This document shows positions 9,865 to 16,487 of a DNA stretch of 64,000 bases, piece after piece. Where the stretch lies: contig NZ_RXNQ01000036.1 in assembly GCF_004138205.1 (NCBI RefSeq), positions 62,001 to 126,000 of the forward strand. Reading direction: 5' to 3'. The stretch's first letter is position 1. Each line of letters starts with the position of its first letter. The notes beneath the pieces were generated by a model, which worked only from the letters and a program-made list of their open reading frames with translations, did not search any database and was not told the origin of the DNA. The stretch comes from Pedobacter sp. SYP-B3415. GTDB taxonomy: Bacteria; Bacteroidota; Bacteroidia; Sphingobacteriales; Sphingobacteriaceae. The position numbers were made by a program, and so were the translations under genes.

Positions 9865-10563
9865 TTAGATCCCCGCTACTGATTTAGTTTCAATTGCAAT
9901 TCCGGGACTCATTGTAGAAGACATGTGAATGCTCTTAAAATAAGTTCCTTTTGCTGCAGACGGTTTCAATTTAGAAATAACCTGAATCACTTCAAGTGCA
10001 TTCTCATAAATCTTGTCTGCAGGGAATGATACTTTCCCGATTGAAGCGTGTATGATACCTGTTTTGTCTACTTTAAAATCGATCTTACCTGCCTTAACTT
10101 CGGTTACAGCTTTACCAACTTCATTGGTTACCGTACCTGATTTAGGGTTTGGCATAAGGTTTCTTGGACCAAGAACGCGGCCCAGTTTACCTACTTTCGC
10201 CATACATGCAGGAGTAGTGATGATAATGTCAACATCGGTCCAGCCACCTTCAATTTTAGACACGTATTCGTCTAAGCCAACGAAGTCTGCGCCGGCTGCT
10301 TTCGCCTCTTCTTCTTTGTCTGGTGTAACCAGGGCAAGAACACGAACGGTTTTACCCGTGCCGTGAGGAAGCGTAGCAATACCACGAACCATCTGGTTCG
10401 CTTTACGCGGGTCTACCCCTAAACTGATGTCAATATCAACTGAAGCATCGAATTTAGTGGTCGTGATATCTTTCACCAAAGCAGCCGCATCCTGAAGCGT
10501 GTAGGCTTTACCAGCCTCGATCTTCGCATGTGCTTTCTTTTGATTTTTTGTTAATTTCGCCAC
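9865..10563 (-). CDS. rplA: 50S ribosomal protein uL1
   Basis: 232 residues, the normal length. The central region has HGTGKTVRVLAL and the rRNA-binding GRVLGPRNLMPNPKSGTVT signature of L1. It forms the mobile L1 stalk near the E site. In many bacteria L1 also represses its own L11-L1 mRNA; I did not identify the target hairpin here. It follows rplK after 22 bp. Confidence 0.99.
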   Translation of the reverse strand: MAKLTKNQKKAHAKIEAGKAYTLQDAAALVKDITTTKFDASVDIDISLGVDPRKANQMVRGIATLPHGTGKTVRVLALVTPDKEEEAKAAGADFVGLDEYVSKIEGGWTDVDIIITTPACMAKVGKLGRVLGPRNLMPNPKSGTVTNEVGKAVTEVKAGKIDFKVDKTGIIHASIGKVSFPADKIYENALEVIQVISKLKPSAAKGTYFKSIHMSSTMSPGIAIETKSVAGI

Positions 10564-10585
10564 TGTTGTAAACTGTTTTTGTGAA

Positions 10586-11029
10586 TTAATTGTTCAAGGG
10601 CGAGTCACCTGTTACAGTGATACCCATACTGCGTGCTGTTCCGGCAACCATACTCATTGCCGACTCCAGCGTGAATGCATTGAGATCCGGCATTTTGTCT
10701 TCAGCAATCGCCTTGATCTGATCCCAGGTCACCGATCCAACTTTTTTACGGTTGGGCTCAGCAGAACCACTCTGCAATTTTGTAGCATCTTTCAGCTGCA
10801 CAGCTACAGGAGGGGTTTTGATGATAAACTCGAATGACTTATCAGCATAAACAGTAATTACAACTGGTAGTACTTTACCTGGCTTATCTTGGGTACGAGC
10901 ATTGTACTGTTTGCAAAACTCCATGATATTTACCCCTTTAGCACCTAATGCAGGGCCAACGGGTGGCGACGGGTTTGCAGCTCCACCTTTGATCTGTAAT
11001 TTTATCAGTGCACTGACTTCTTTTGCCAT
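10586..11029 (-). CDS. rplK: 50S ribosomal protein uL11
   Basis: 147 residues. The N-terminal proline-rich domain (KGGAANPSPPVGPALGAKG) and the C-terminal rRNA-binding domain ending in RSMGITV are intact. It binds the GTPase-associated centre and is needed for RelA activation in bacteria that use it. It has its own promoter at 11117-11147 and so heads the rplKAJL-rpoBC unit, with possible read-through from nusG. Confidence 0.99.
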   Translation of the reverse strand: MAKEVSALIKLQIKGGAANPSPPVGPALGAKGVNIMEFCKQYNARTQDKPGKVLPVVITVYADKSFEFIIKTPPVAVQLKDATKLQSGSAEPNRKKVGSVTWDQIKAIAEDKMPDLNAFTLESAMSMVAGTARSMGITVTGDSPLNN

Positions 11030-11116
11030 TTTGTGTTATTTATTTAAAACTCAATGTTAAATTTGGAAGCATGTAACATTTAAGAATCCTCTATCTCCTT
11101 AAAAATAAAGGGACTG

Positions 11117-11147
11117 CAAAGATATAAGTATTCTTACATAAATGCAA
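11117..11147 (-). promoter_or_regulatory. Bacteroidetes-type promoter of rplK
   Basis: On the minus strand TTG (11145-11147) is followed by exactly 20 bp and then TATCTTTG (11117-11124), matching TTG-N19/20-TAnnTTTG. The sequence continues CAGTCC, the same start region as at rpsU and rpsT. The leader to the rplK ATG is about 80 nt. Confidence 0.8.
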
Positions 11148-11426
11148 AAGGTATTAACAAATTATATTTCAGGATTTTCTGCAGTGGCTGATCGCCGCTT
11201 TCAGTGGCTGACAGCCCGCTGTCAATATTCCTGGCGCTTCCCCCCTCAGATCCCTATCATCGCCGTTTCCAGTGTCTCGGCCTGTATTTTACAGCCCCGT
11301 CATAAACGGAATACAGCTGGAATAACTAAAGTAAACAAATTGTAGCTAAGCTGTCATTTCTTGCCGACCAGCGCTTTTTGCTATTCAAGTCCCGATGATA
11401 TATCTACGGGCAGCCCAATAACTTAA
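11148..11426. other. long nusG-rplK spacer, no gene seen; degenerate repeat copy possible
   Basis: No convincing gene lies in this spacer. It holds a direct repeat CAGTGGCTGA (11182-11191, 11202-11211). A block at 11215-11262 reads CCCGCTGTC, then 32 bases, then ATCATCG, the same motifs at the same spacing as in the structured repeat at 43938. Its outer stem no longer pairs, so if related it is a decayed copy. Confidence 0.35.
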
Positions 11427-11473
11427 ACAAAAAATCCTTTTAACCTGCGGGCAAAACCATCAGACTAAAAGGA
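11427..11473 (-). terminator. terminator after nusG
   Basis: An AU-rich 8-bp stem TCCTTTTA / TAAAAGGA (11435-11442, 11466-11473) encloses a 23-base loop. On the minus strand it is followed by a U-rich tract (complement of 11427-11434). It lies 28 bp after the nusG stop. The stem is weak, so termination may be partial. Confidence 0.55.
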
Positions 11474-11500
11474 CCTCTTATCAAATTATGATGTATCGAT

Positions 11501-12043
11501 CTACTCTTTCTCTACCTGCATGTAGTTAAGTTCGAGCGGCGTTTTTCGTCCGAAGATCTTGACCATTACTTTCAGTTTTTTCTTCTCTTCGTTCACTTCT
11601 TCGATCACGCCACTGAAACCGTTGAATGGTCCGTCCATTACTTTGATGTTCTCACCAACGTAATAAGGTACGTTCATCATTTCGCCCTGCTCACTCATCT
11701 CGTCAACCTTACCAAGAATACGGTTAACTTCTGCCTGGCGCATCGGGATAGCATTGCCGGCCTTGTCGCCAAGGAAACCGATTACGCTATTAATATTTTT
11801 GATCACGTGCTCAAGCTCACCGTCAAGGGCAGCTTCGATCAATACATAGCCTGGATAGTAGTTACGTTCTTTGGCGATTTTTTTTCCGTCGCGCATCTGA
11901 TAGTATTTCTCCATCGGGATCAATACCTGCGGAACGAGGTGAGAAAGTCCTAAACGGCCGATTTCTGCGTCGATATATTGTTTAACCTTTTTCTCTTTAC
12001 CACTAACGGCCCGTACTACATACCATTTCAACTGATCGCTCAT
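11501..12043 (-). CDS. nusG: transcription termination/antitermination protein NusG
   Basis: 180 residues: an NGN domain (1-110, beginning KWYVVRAVSGKEKKVKQYI) followed by a KOW domain (about 125-180, VGENIKVMDGPFNGFSGVIEEV). It binds RNA polymerase beta' and couples transcription to Rho or to the ribosome. It follows secE after 9 bp and precedes a terminator-like hairpin. Confidence 0.98.
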   Translation of the reverse strand: MSDQLKWYVVRAVSGKEKKVKQYIDAEIGRLGLSHLVPQVLIPMEKYYQMRDGKKIAKERNYYPGYVLIEAALDGELEHVIKNINSVIGFLGDKAGNAIPMRQAEVNRILGKVDEMSEQGEMMNVPYYVGENIKVMDGPFNGFSGVIEEVNEEKKKLKVMVKIFGRKTPLELNYMQVEKE

Positions 12044-12052
12044 GAGCCTGTA

Positions 12053-12250
12053 TTAATTTGAAAGTGATTTATAAAACGTATCCAGAACGAAAGTAGAGCC
12101 TTTATCCATAGCGAAGATCAACAACGCAATGATAAGAGACGCAACCAGCACAAGAATAGCAGAGCTCTGCAATTCTCCCCATGAAGGCCAGGTCACCTTC
12201 TGGGTCATTTCATCGTACGATTCTTTTACAAAATCAACTACCTTAGCCAT
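12053..12250 (-). CDS. secE: preprotein translocase subunit SecE
   Basis: A 65-residue protein with one C-terminal transmembrane helix (about 30-52) after an amphipathic segment, the form typical of small SecE. It stabilises SecY in the inner membrane. I start it at MAKVVDFVKES (ATG 12248-12250). The longer in-frame start at 12274 would run into the tRNA-Trp gene and add residues with no SecE likeness. Confidence 0.95.
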   Translation of the reverse strand: MAKVVDFVKESYDEMTQKVTWPSWGELQSSAILVLVASLIIALLIFAMDKGSTFVLDTFYKSLSN

Positions 12251-12263
12251 ATTTAGTTTTTTG

Positions 12264-12334
12264 CACGGGAACAAGGATTCGAACCCTGATCAAAGGTTTT
12301 GGAGACCTCTATTCTACCATTGAACTATTCCCGT
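12264..12334 (-). tRNA. trnW: tRNA-Trp (CCA)
   Basis: A 71-nt cloverleaf: acceptor ACGGGAA / TTCCCGT with discriminator G, anticodon loop CTCCAAA (anticodon CCA), and T-loop TTCGAAT. No CCA tail is encoded. It sits between tuf and secE, 13 bp before the secE ATG. Confidence 0.97.
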
Positions 12335-12347
12335 GTATTGTAAGTAT

Positions 12348-12410
12348 TTGGTAGTATGGTATTTAGCACCTGTTCGGTAAGCCGCCTAAGTACTAAATAC
12401 CCTTTACCAA
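12348..12410. repeat. long imperfect hairpin, copy 1 of a tandem pair
   Basis: A two-part stem: TTGGTA (12348-12353) pairs with TACCAA (12405-12410), and GGTATTTAG (12358-12366) pairs with CTAAATACC (12393-12401). It shares motifs with the next hairpin: TTGG, GTATTTAG, CTAAATAC, ACCAACTA. In the tuf-tRNA-Trp transcript it could be a processing or attenuation signal. Confidence 0.7.
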
Positions 12411-12426
12411 CTACTTATTGTTATAC

Positions 12427-12487
12427 TTGGCACTTTGTATTTAGTATCTGGCAGTGACCTGCTATGATACTAAATACGTTGTACCAA
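12427..12487. repeat. long hairpin, copy 2 of the tandem pair
   Basis: A perfect 12-bp stem GTATTTAGTATC / GATACTAAATAC (12437-12448, 12466-12477) is flanked by TTGG / CCAA (12427-12430, 12484-12487). It begins 7 bp after the tuf stop on the minus strand. No U-run follows, so it is not a classical terminator. Confidence 0.75.
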
Positions 12488-12493
12488 CTATTG

Positions 12494-13681
12494 TTACTTC
12501 AAGATTTCAGTTACCTGACCTGCACCTACGGTTCTGCCACCTTCACGGATAGCGAAACGAAGACCTTTTTCCATTGCGATTGCGTTGATCAGCTTTACAG
12601 TGATGGTAACGTTATCGCCAGGCATAACCATTTCAGTACCTTCTGCAAGAGAGATCTCGCCGGTTACGTCTGTGGTACGGAAATAGAACTGAGGACGGTA
12701 TTTGTTGAAGAATGGAGTGTGACGGCCACCTTCTGCTTTAGACAATACATAGATCTCAGCTTTGAAATCAGTGTGAGGAGTTACTGAACCTGGTTTACAG
12801 ATTACCATACCACGACGGATATCAGTTTTCTCAATACCACGCAGCAACAGACCTACGTTATCACCTGCTTCACCGTAGTCAAGGATTTTGCGGAACATTT
12901 CCACACCAGTTACGGTTGATTTCAGGTTTTCAGCACCCATACCCAGGATCTCAACAGGATCACCAGAGTTGATCTGACCACGCTCGATACGACCGGTAGC
13001 AACTGTACCACGACCAGTGATTGAGAATACGTCCTCTACTGGCATCAGGAAAGGAAGGTCAGTCAGACGTGGAGGAATTGGGATGTAGCTGTCAACAGCG
13101 TTCATCAGTTCCATGATTTTTTCAACCCACTGAGGCTCGCCATTCAAACCACCAAGGGCAGAACCACGGATAACAGGGATATCATCACCAGGGAATTCGT
13201 AGAATGAAAGAAGTTCACGAACTTCCATTTCAACAAGGTCTAACAATTCAGGGTCATCAACCATGTCCACTTTGTTCATGAACACAACCAATGAAGGTAC
13301 ACCTACCTGACGAGCCAAAAGGATGTGCTCGCGAGTTTGCGGCATCGGACCGTCTGTAGACGCAACCACGATGATCGCACCGTCCATCTGTGCAGCACCT
13401 GTAACCATGTTTTTCACATAATCCGCGTGACCTGGACAGTCAACGTGTGCATAGTGACGGTTAGCAGTTGAGTACTCAACGTGAGCAGTATTGATGGTGA
13501 TACCTCTTTCTTTTTCCTCAGGAGCTGAGTCAATTGAATCGAATGAACGGGCCTCAGATAAACCTGCGTCAGACAGTACTTTTGTAATAGCTGCAGTCAG
13601 AGTGGTTTTACCGTGGTCAACGTGACCGATTGTACCGATGTTCAAGTGCGGTTTACTCCGGTCAAATTTTTCTTTTGCCAT
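12494..13681 (-). CDS. tuf: elongation factor Tu
   Basis: 395 residues with all GTPase motifs: P-loop GHVDHGKT (19-26), switch I RGITINTAHVEY, DCPGHADYV, and NKVD. Domain II and III segments such as GRGTVATGRIERG and the final AIREGGRTVGAGQVTEI are intact. It delivers aminoacyl-tRNA to the ribosome. Four tRNA genes precede it and a long hairpin pair plus tRNA-Trp follow. It should be cotranscribed from the promoter at 14413. Confidence 0.99.
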   Translation of the reverse strand: MAKEKFDRSKPHLNIGTIGHVDHGKTTLTAAITKVLSDAGLSEARSFDSIDSAPEEKERGITINTAHVEYSTANRHYAHVDCPGHADYVKNMVTGAAQMDGAIIVVASTDGPMPQTREHILLARQVGVPSLVVFMNKVDMVDDPELLDLVEMEVRELLSFYEFPGDDIPVIRGSALGGLNGEPQWVEKIMELMNAVDSYIPIPPRLTDLPFLMPVEDVFSITGRGTVATGRIERGQINSGDPVEILGMGAENLKSTVTGVEMFRKILDYGEAGDNVGLLLRGIEKTDIRRGMVICKPGSVTPHTDFKAEIYVLSKAEGGRHTPFFNKYRPQFYFRTTDVTGEISLAEGTEMVMPGDNVTITVKLINAIAMEKGLRFAIREGGRTVGAGQVTEILK

Positions 13682-13803
13682 TTTTTATAACTAATTAGTA
13701 GGTTAACTTTTTTATTTTATTACTGTTGTTCTATACAATTGCAATACAAAAAACCTTGTTCAACCATACCTGCCGGATGATTTAACAAAGCCGTTTGATC
13801 ATG

Positions 13804-13875
<72 letters not shown>

Positions 13876-13943
13876 TTTCAATTTACGCCAGGTTAGTTTA
13901 ACCTGCAACGATTACCGAATGTGCATCGTAAACGTAAATGTAC

Positions 13944-14019
13944 TGGAGCGGAAGACGGGTCTCGAACCCGCAACCTATAGCTTGGAAGGCTATCGCTCTA
14001 CCAATTGAGCTACTTCCGC
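13944..14019 (-). tRNA. trnG: tRNA-Gly (TCC)
   Basis: Acceptor GCGGAAG / CTTCCGC, anticodon arm ATAGC-CTTCCAA-GCTAT (anticodon TCC), T-loop TTCGAGA. The CCA tail is encoded (complement of 13944-13946). Third of four tRNAs before tuf. Confidence 0.97.
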
Positions 14020-14104
14020 GTAATGATCGAATAGATTGGTTGTTTCATAAAAACGAACGCAGACCGCCCGTTCATGTATTCACTCAAACCTACACTCATT
14101 GGGT

Positions 14105-14190
14105 TGGTGGGGAGAGAAGGATTCGAACCTTCGAAGTCTTGCGACAACAGAGTTACAGTCTGTCCCATTTGGCCACTCTGGTATCTCCCC
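14105..14190 (-). tRNA. trnY: tRNA-Tyr (GTA)
   Basis: A class II tRNA with a long variable arm. Acceptor GGGGAGA / TCTCCCC, anticodon loop CTGTAAC (anticodon GTA), T-loop TTCGAAT. CCA is encoded (complement of 14105-14107). Second of four tRNAs before tuf. Confidence 0.97.
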
Positions 14191-14232
14191 CCGATTATGA
14201 TGCCGGGCATATAACCCGGCATACATAAAAAG

Positions 14233-14305
<73 letters not shown>

Positions 14306-14412
14306 TTATGTGGATCATCGCTGTCTTTTCAGACAAACAATGTTTAAGTATTTCATCATTCAGAGAACAAACCACTTCGTTTCTGGCCTCATGCCCCTTC
14401 CGAAATGGAATG

Positions 14413-14442
14413 CAAATCTACAACAAAATCATACACCCGCAA
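14413..14442 (-). promoter_or_regulatory. promoter of the tRNA-tuf operon
   Basis: On the minus strand TTG (14440-14442) is followed by exactly 19 bp and then TAGATTTG (14413-14420), a full match to TTG-N19-TAnnTTTG. It is followed by CATTCC, close to the CAGTCC seen at ribosomal protein promoters. It lies after the hpf terminator, so this operon is independent of rpsU-xerC-hpf. Confidence 0.8.
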
Positions 14443-14452
14443 ATAATTTTAG

Positions 14453-14484
14453 AAAAAAAATTCGGCGACTTTTCAGCCGCCGAA
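14453..14484 (-). terminator. terminator after hpf
   Basis: A 7-bp GC-rich stem TTCGGCG / CGCCGAA (14461-14467, 14478-14484), followed on the minus strand by eight U. It ends the rpsU-xerC-hpf unit. Confidence 0.88.
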
Positions 14485-14515
14485 CACGTATTCTTACTTA
14501 CCGGAAAGTAGCTCC

Positions 14516-14863
14516 CTAATAGTCAGCAACTTCGTCGCCGGTAAGGATCGTTTTGTGCTCACTTAATTTTGCACGTGTTTTATCTTTATGTTTATTAACC
14601 TGCTTCCGTAAGGACTCAATTGCCAGGTCGGTTGCCTCTTCAAACGATTTGCACTGTTCTTTCGCAAACAACGTTCCGCCAGGTACGATCAATTTAATCT
14701 CACTGATCTTGTTCGACTCATCTTCTACATTTTCAAGCTTCAGATAAACTTCTCCGCTGATGATGTGATCAAAAAACTGATCAAGTTTGTCTACCTTCTT
14801 CTGAATAAAGCTCAACAATTTCTGATCAGCGCTGAAATGGATCGACTGAACTCTGATTTTCAT
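14516..14863 (-). CDS. hpf: ribosome hibernation-promoting factor, short HPF/RaiA family
   Basis: 115 residues. The beta-alpha fold of HPF/RaiA is visible (MKIRVQSIHFSADQKLLSFI, then VYLKLEN, then a long basic helix with the motif SFEEATDLAIESLRKQV). No C-terminal dimerisation domain is present, so it is the short form. It binds the 30S decoding region and inactivates ribosomes in stationary phase. Its start has a strong Shine-Dalgarno sequence (AAAGGAGG, 4 nt before ATG), rare in this phylum. It lies just after xerC and shares the rpsU promoter. Confidence 0.93.
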   Translation of the reverse strand: MKIRVQSIHFSADQKLLSFIQKKVDKLDQFFDHIISGEVYLKLENVEDESNKISEIKLIVPGGTLFAKEQCKSFEEATDLAIESLRKQVNKHKDKTRAKLSEHKTILTGDEVADY

Positions 14864-14867
14864 GTTT

Positions 14868-14875
14868 CCTCCTTT
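14868..14875 (-). promoter_or_regulatory. strong Shine-Dalgarno sequence of hpf
   Basis: AAAGGAGG on the minus strand, four bases (AAAC) before the hpf ATG and just beyond the xerC stop. Apart from rpsU I found no other gene in the window with such a site. Confidence 0.85.
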
Positions 14876-14877
14876 TT

Positions 14878-15762
14878 TTAAGCCTTCGGATGGGCTTGTT
14901 TATAAATTGATTTAAGTCTTTCAACTGAATTATGCGTATACACCTGGGTCGCCGCCAGACTTGAATGCCCGAGCAGCTCTTTTATCGCATTTAAATCAGC
15001 CCCCCTGTTTAACAGTCCCGTTGCAAACGAGTGCCGCAGTACGTGCGGGCTTTTTTTATCGTGCGTAGACACATAAGACAGATATCGGTTTACGATCCGG
15101 TAAACCAACCGGGCATAAGCCCGTGTACCTGTATTTGTAACGATTAGTGCATTCGATTTGTTGTCGAAATTTTGCATTGATTTCTCAGCAAGGTATTTCT
15201 CCAGTTCAACTGCAAGCGCCGGGGTAAGCGGGATCAGCCGCTCCTTACTTCTTTTTCCCAATACGCGGATCATGCCATTCTTCAGGTCTGCGCTGTTTTC
15301 ATTCAGTCCGGTCAGTTCGCTCAGACGCATGCCTGTACCAAACAGCAGTTCGAGCACAAGCCGGTCTCGCCTGGCGGCAAACGTATCATCGAAGATATCT
15401 GTTCCATCAAGCAACTGGTCCATCTTCCGGTCATCTACAAAGACAGGTAATTTTTTCGGCACCACCGGCGCTTTAACAAGCAACATCGGGTTTTTGGCAA
15501 TACGGCCCGATGCCAGGAGAAATTTATAAAACGAACGCAAAGCAGACAATTTGCGGTTAATGGTAACTGCCGATCGCTTTGCATCCATCAATGAAACTAC
15601 ATAACTCCTGATTTCATTGTGCAGCGCAGCCTCTGCCGTAAGGTCAAATGCCTCCTGAAGATACAGACAGTAGTCATCCAGATCTTTCCTGTAGGCAGTG
15701 AGCGTATGTACGGCGTATCGTTTTTCGTACTGAAGGTAACTTAGAAATGCCTCGGTATACAT
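14878..15762 (-). CDS. xerC: tyrosine recombinase XerC-type
   Basis: 294 residues: an N-terminal core-binding domain (1-90) and a C-terminal catalytic domain with Arg146, Lys170, His240, Arg243, His266 and nucleophile Tyr275. This is the full active-site set. Length and sequence fit chromosome-dimer recombinases acting at dif; no phage or integron features lie nearby. I start at MYTEAFLSYLQYEKRY. The frame stays open for 49 codons upstream, but that extension overlaps the leader region and looks unlike the family. It is set between rpsU and hpf. Confidence 0.92.
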   Translation of the reverse strand: MYTEAFLSYLQYEKRYAVHTLTAYRKDLDDYCLYLQEAFDLTAEAALHNEIRSYVVSLMDAKRSAVTINRKLSALRSFYKFLLASGRIAKNPMLLVKAPVVPKKLPVFVDDRKMDQLLDGTDIFDDTFAARRDRLVLELLFGTGMRLSELTGLNENSADLKNGMIRVLGKRSKERLIPLTPALAVELEKYLAEKSMQNFDNKSNALIVTNTGTRAYARLVYRIVNRYLSYVSTHDKKSPHVLRHSFATGLLNRGADLNAIKELLGHSSLAATQVYTHNSVERLKSIYKQAHPKA

Positions 15763-15889
15763 ATGATCGCGCGCTGTTGCAAAAGTCAATTTACAAATAG
15801 TTTTAAGATAACAAAAGGGTGCGGCCGCCTTTTCATAACCAGGCGCCAACATGGCTACACTTTCGGTCGCATAAAGTTTGGTCCAAATC

Positions 15890-15925
15890 AAAAAAGAAGC
15901 CCCTTGCAAAAAATTGCAAGGGGCT
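15890..15925 (-). terminator. terminator after rpsU
   Basis: A perfect 12-bp stem AGCCCCTTGCAA / TTGCAAGGGGCT (15898-15909, 15914-15925) has an AAAA loop. On the minus strand a short purine gap and six U follow. It lies 23 bp after rpsU, so xerC-hpf receive only read-through transcripts or have their own promoter. Confidence 0.88.
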
Positions 15926-15948
15926 CAGAATATGATAGAACAGTAGTC

Positions 15949-16143
15949 TTAAAGACCGGCTTCCTGTTGCAAGCCCTGTTTGTAGATAGCGTGTTTAACC
16001 TGTGTACGACGGGTTACGGAACGTTTCTCATATGCCTGACGACTGCGAAGCTCTCTTAATACACCTGTTTTTTCAAATTTCTTTTTGAAGCGTTTCAAGG
16101 CTTTATCCAATGATTCGCCGTCTTTAATGTTGATAATGATCAT
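15949..16143 (-). CDS. rpsU: 30S ribosomal protein bS21
   Basis: 64 residues. It begins MIIINIKDGESLDKALKRFKKKFEKTG, the bS21 signature, followed by a basic helix (RELRSRQAYEKRSVTRR). In Bacteroidetes bS21 helps to hide the 3' end of 16S rRNA, so that normal mRNAs do not need a Shine-Dalgarno sequence. The gene has a canonical promoter, a strong AAAGGAGG site 10 nt before ATG and its own terminator. That design fits autoregulation by bS21 as reported for Flavobacterium johnsoniae; for this species it is inference. Confidence 0.97.
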   Translation of the reverse strand: MIIINIKDGESLDKALKRFKKKFEKTGVLRELRSRQAYEKRSVTRRTQVKHAIYKQGLQQEAGL

Positions 16144-16153
16144 AACGTTGATA

Positions 16154-16161
16154 CCTCCTTT
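16154..16161 (-). promoter_or_regulatory. strong Shine-Dalgarno sequence of rpsU
   Basis: AAAGGAGG on the minus strand, ten bases before the rpsU ATG. The spacing is slightly long. Such a site is unusual in this phylum and is the expected regulatory target when ribosomes lack bS21. Confidence 0.85.
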
Positions 16162-16177
16162 CGTTTTTTAAGGACTG

Positions 16178-16207
16178 CAAATATACGGTTAATTAGTTAT
16201 TTTGCAA
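16178..16207 (-). promoter_or_regulatory. Bacteroidetes-type promoter of rpsU
   Basis: TTG (16205-16207), 19 bp, TATATTTG (16178-16185) on the minus strand, then CAGTCC. A full consensus match, giving a leader of roughly 30 nt. Confidence 0.85.
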
Positions 16208-16422
16208 GTACTGATTTGAAATATAGATAGAAGTCCTGGGCACCCCGCCTCCGGCCGAACAGCATATGGATCAGGCGCTATAACTGATTGTCCGGCGCCT
16301 CTGCCCAACCGAAAATGGAAGGCTGAATCAACAAATCCATGGCAGAATGTGCAAGGCTAATCACGGCCTTTCAGCCGCCCGGGGTTTTCGACTGTAAGTT
16401 ATCTTCATGAAGGAGCACTTCC
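16208..16422. other. rpsU to acyl-CoA dehydrogenase spacer, no gene seen
   Basis: No coding signal or RNA gene recognised. It holds a small inverted repeat AGGCGC / GCGCCT near 16272-16300 and a GC-rich tract near 16365-16385. I could not relate it to the dispersed repeat found elsewhere in the window. Confidence 0.4.
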
Positions 16423-16455
16423 AAAAAAAATCCGGCACCTGAATGGCTGCCGGAT
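16423..16455 (-). terminator. terminator after the acyl-CoA dehydrogenase gene
   Basis: An 8-bp stem ATCCGGCA / TGCCGGAT (16430-16437, 16448-16455), followed on the minus strand by eight U. Confidence 0.87.
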
Positions 16456-16487
16456 CGCTCATATGAATATTTGGTTAGAATGGACAA

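Noticed and set aside
11142..11345. 67-codon open frame in the nusG-rplK spacer
   Set aside because: Cysteine- and tryptophan-rich random composition, overlaps the rplK promoter and the repeat-like block; no start signal.
12251..12274. Longer SecE start
   Set aside because: It would lie within the tRNA-Trp gene and adds no conserved residues.
13938..14228. Open frames across the tRNA cluster and similar ones across tRNA-Ala (50821-51121)
   Set aside because: They consist of translated tRNA sequence.
15763..15909. 49-codon N-terminal extension of XerC
   Set aside because: It is unlike the family and overlaps the spacer next to the rpsU terminator; MYTEAFLSYL is the normal start.
16208..16422. 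Possible further copy of the dispersed structured repeat
   Set aside because: Only GTTATAGC-like fragments are shared on the reverse strand; order and spacing of the stems are absent.
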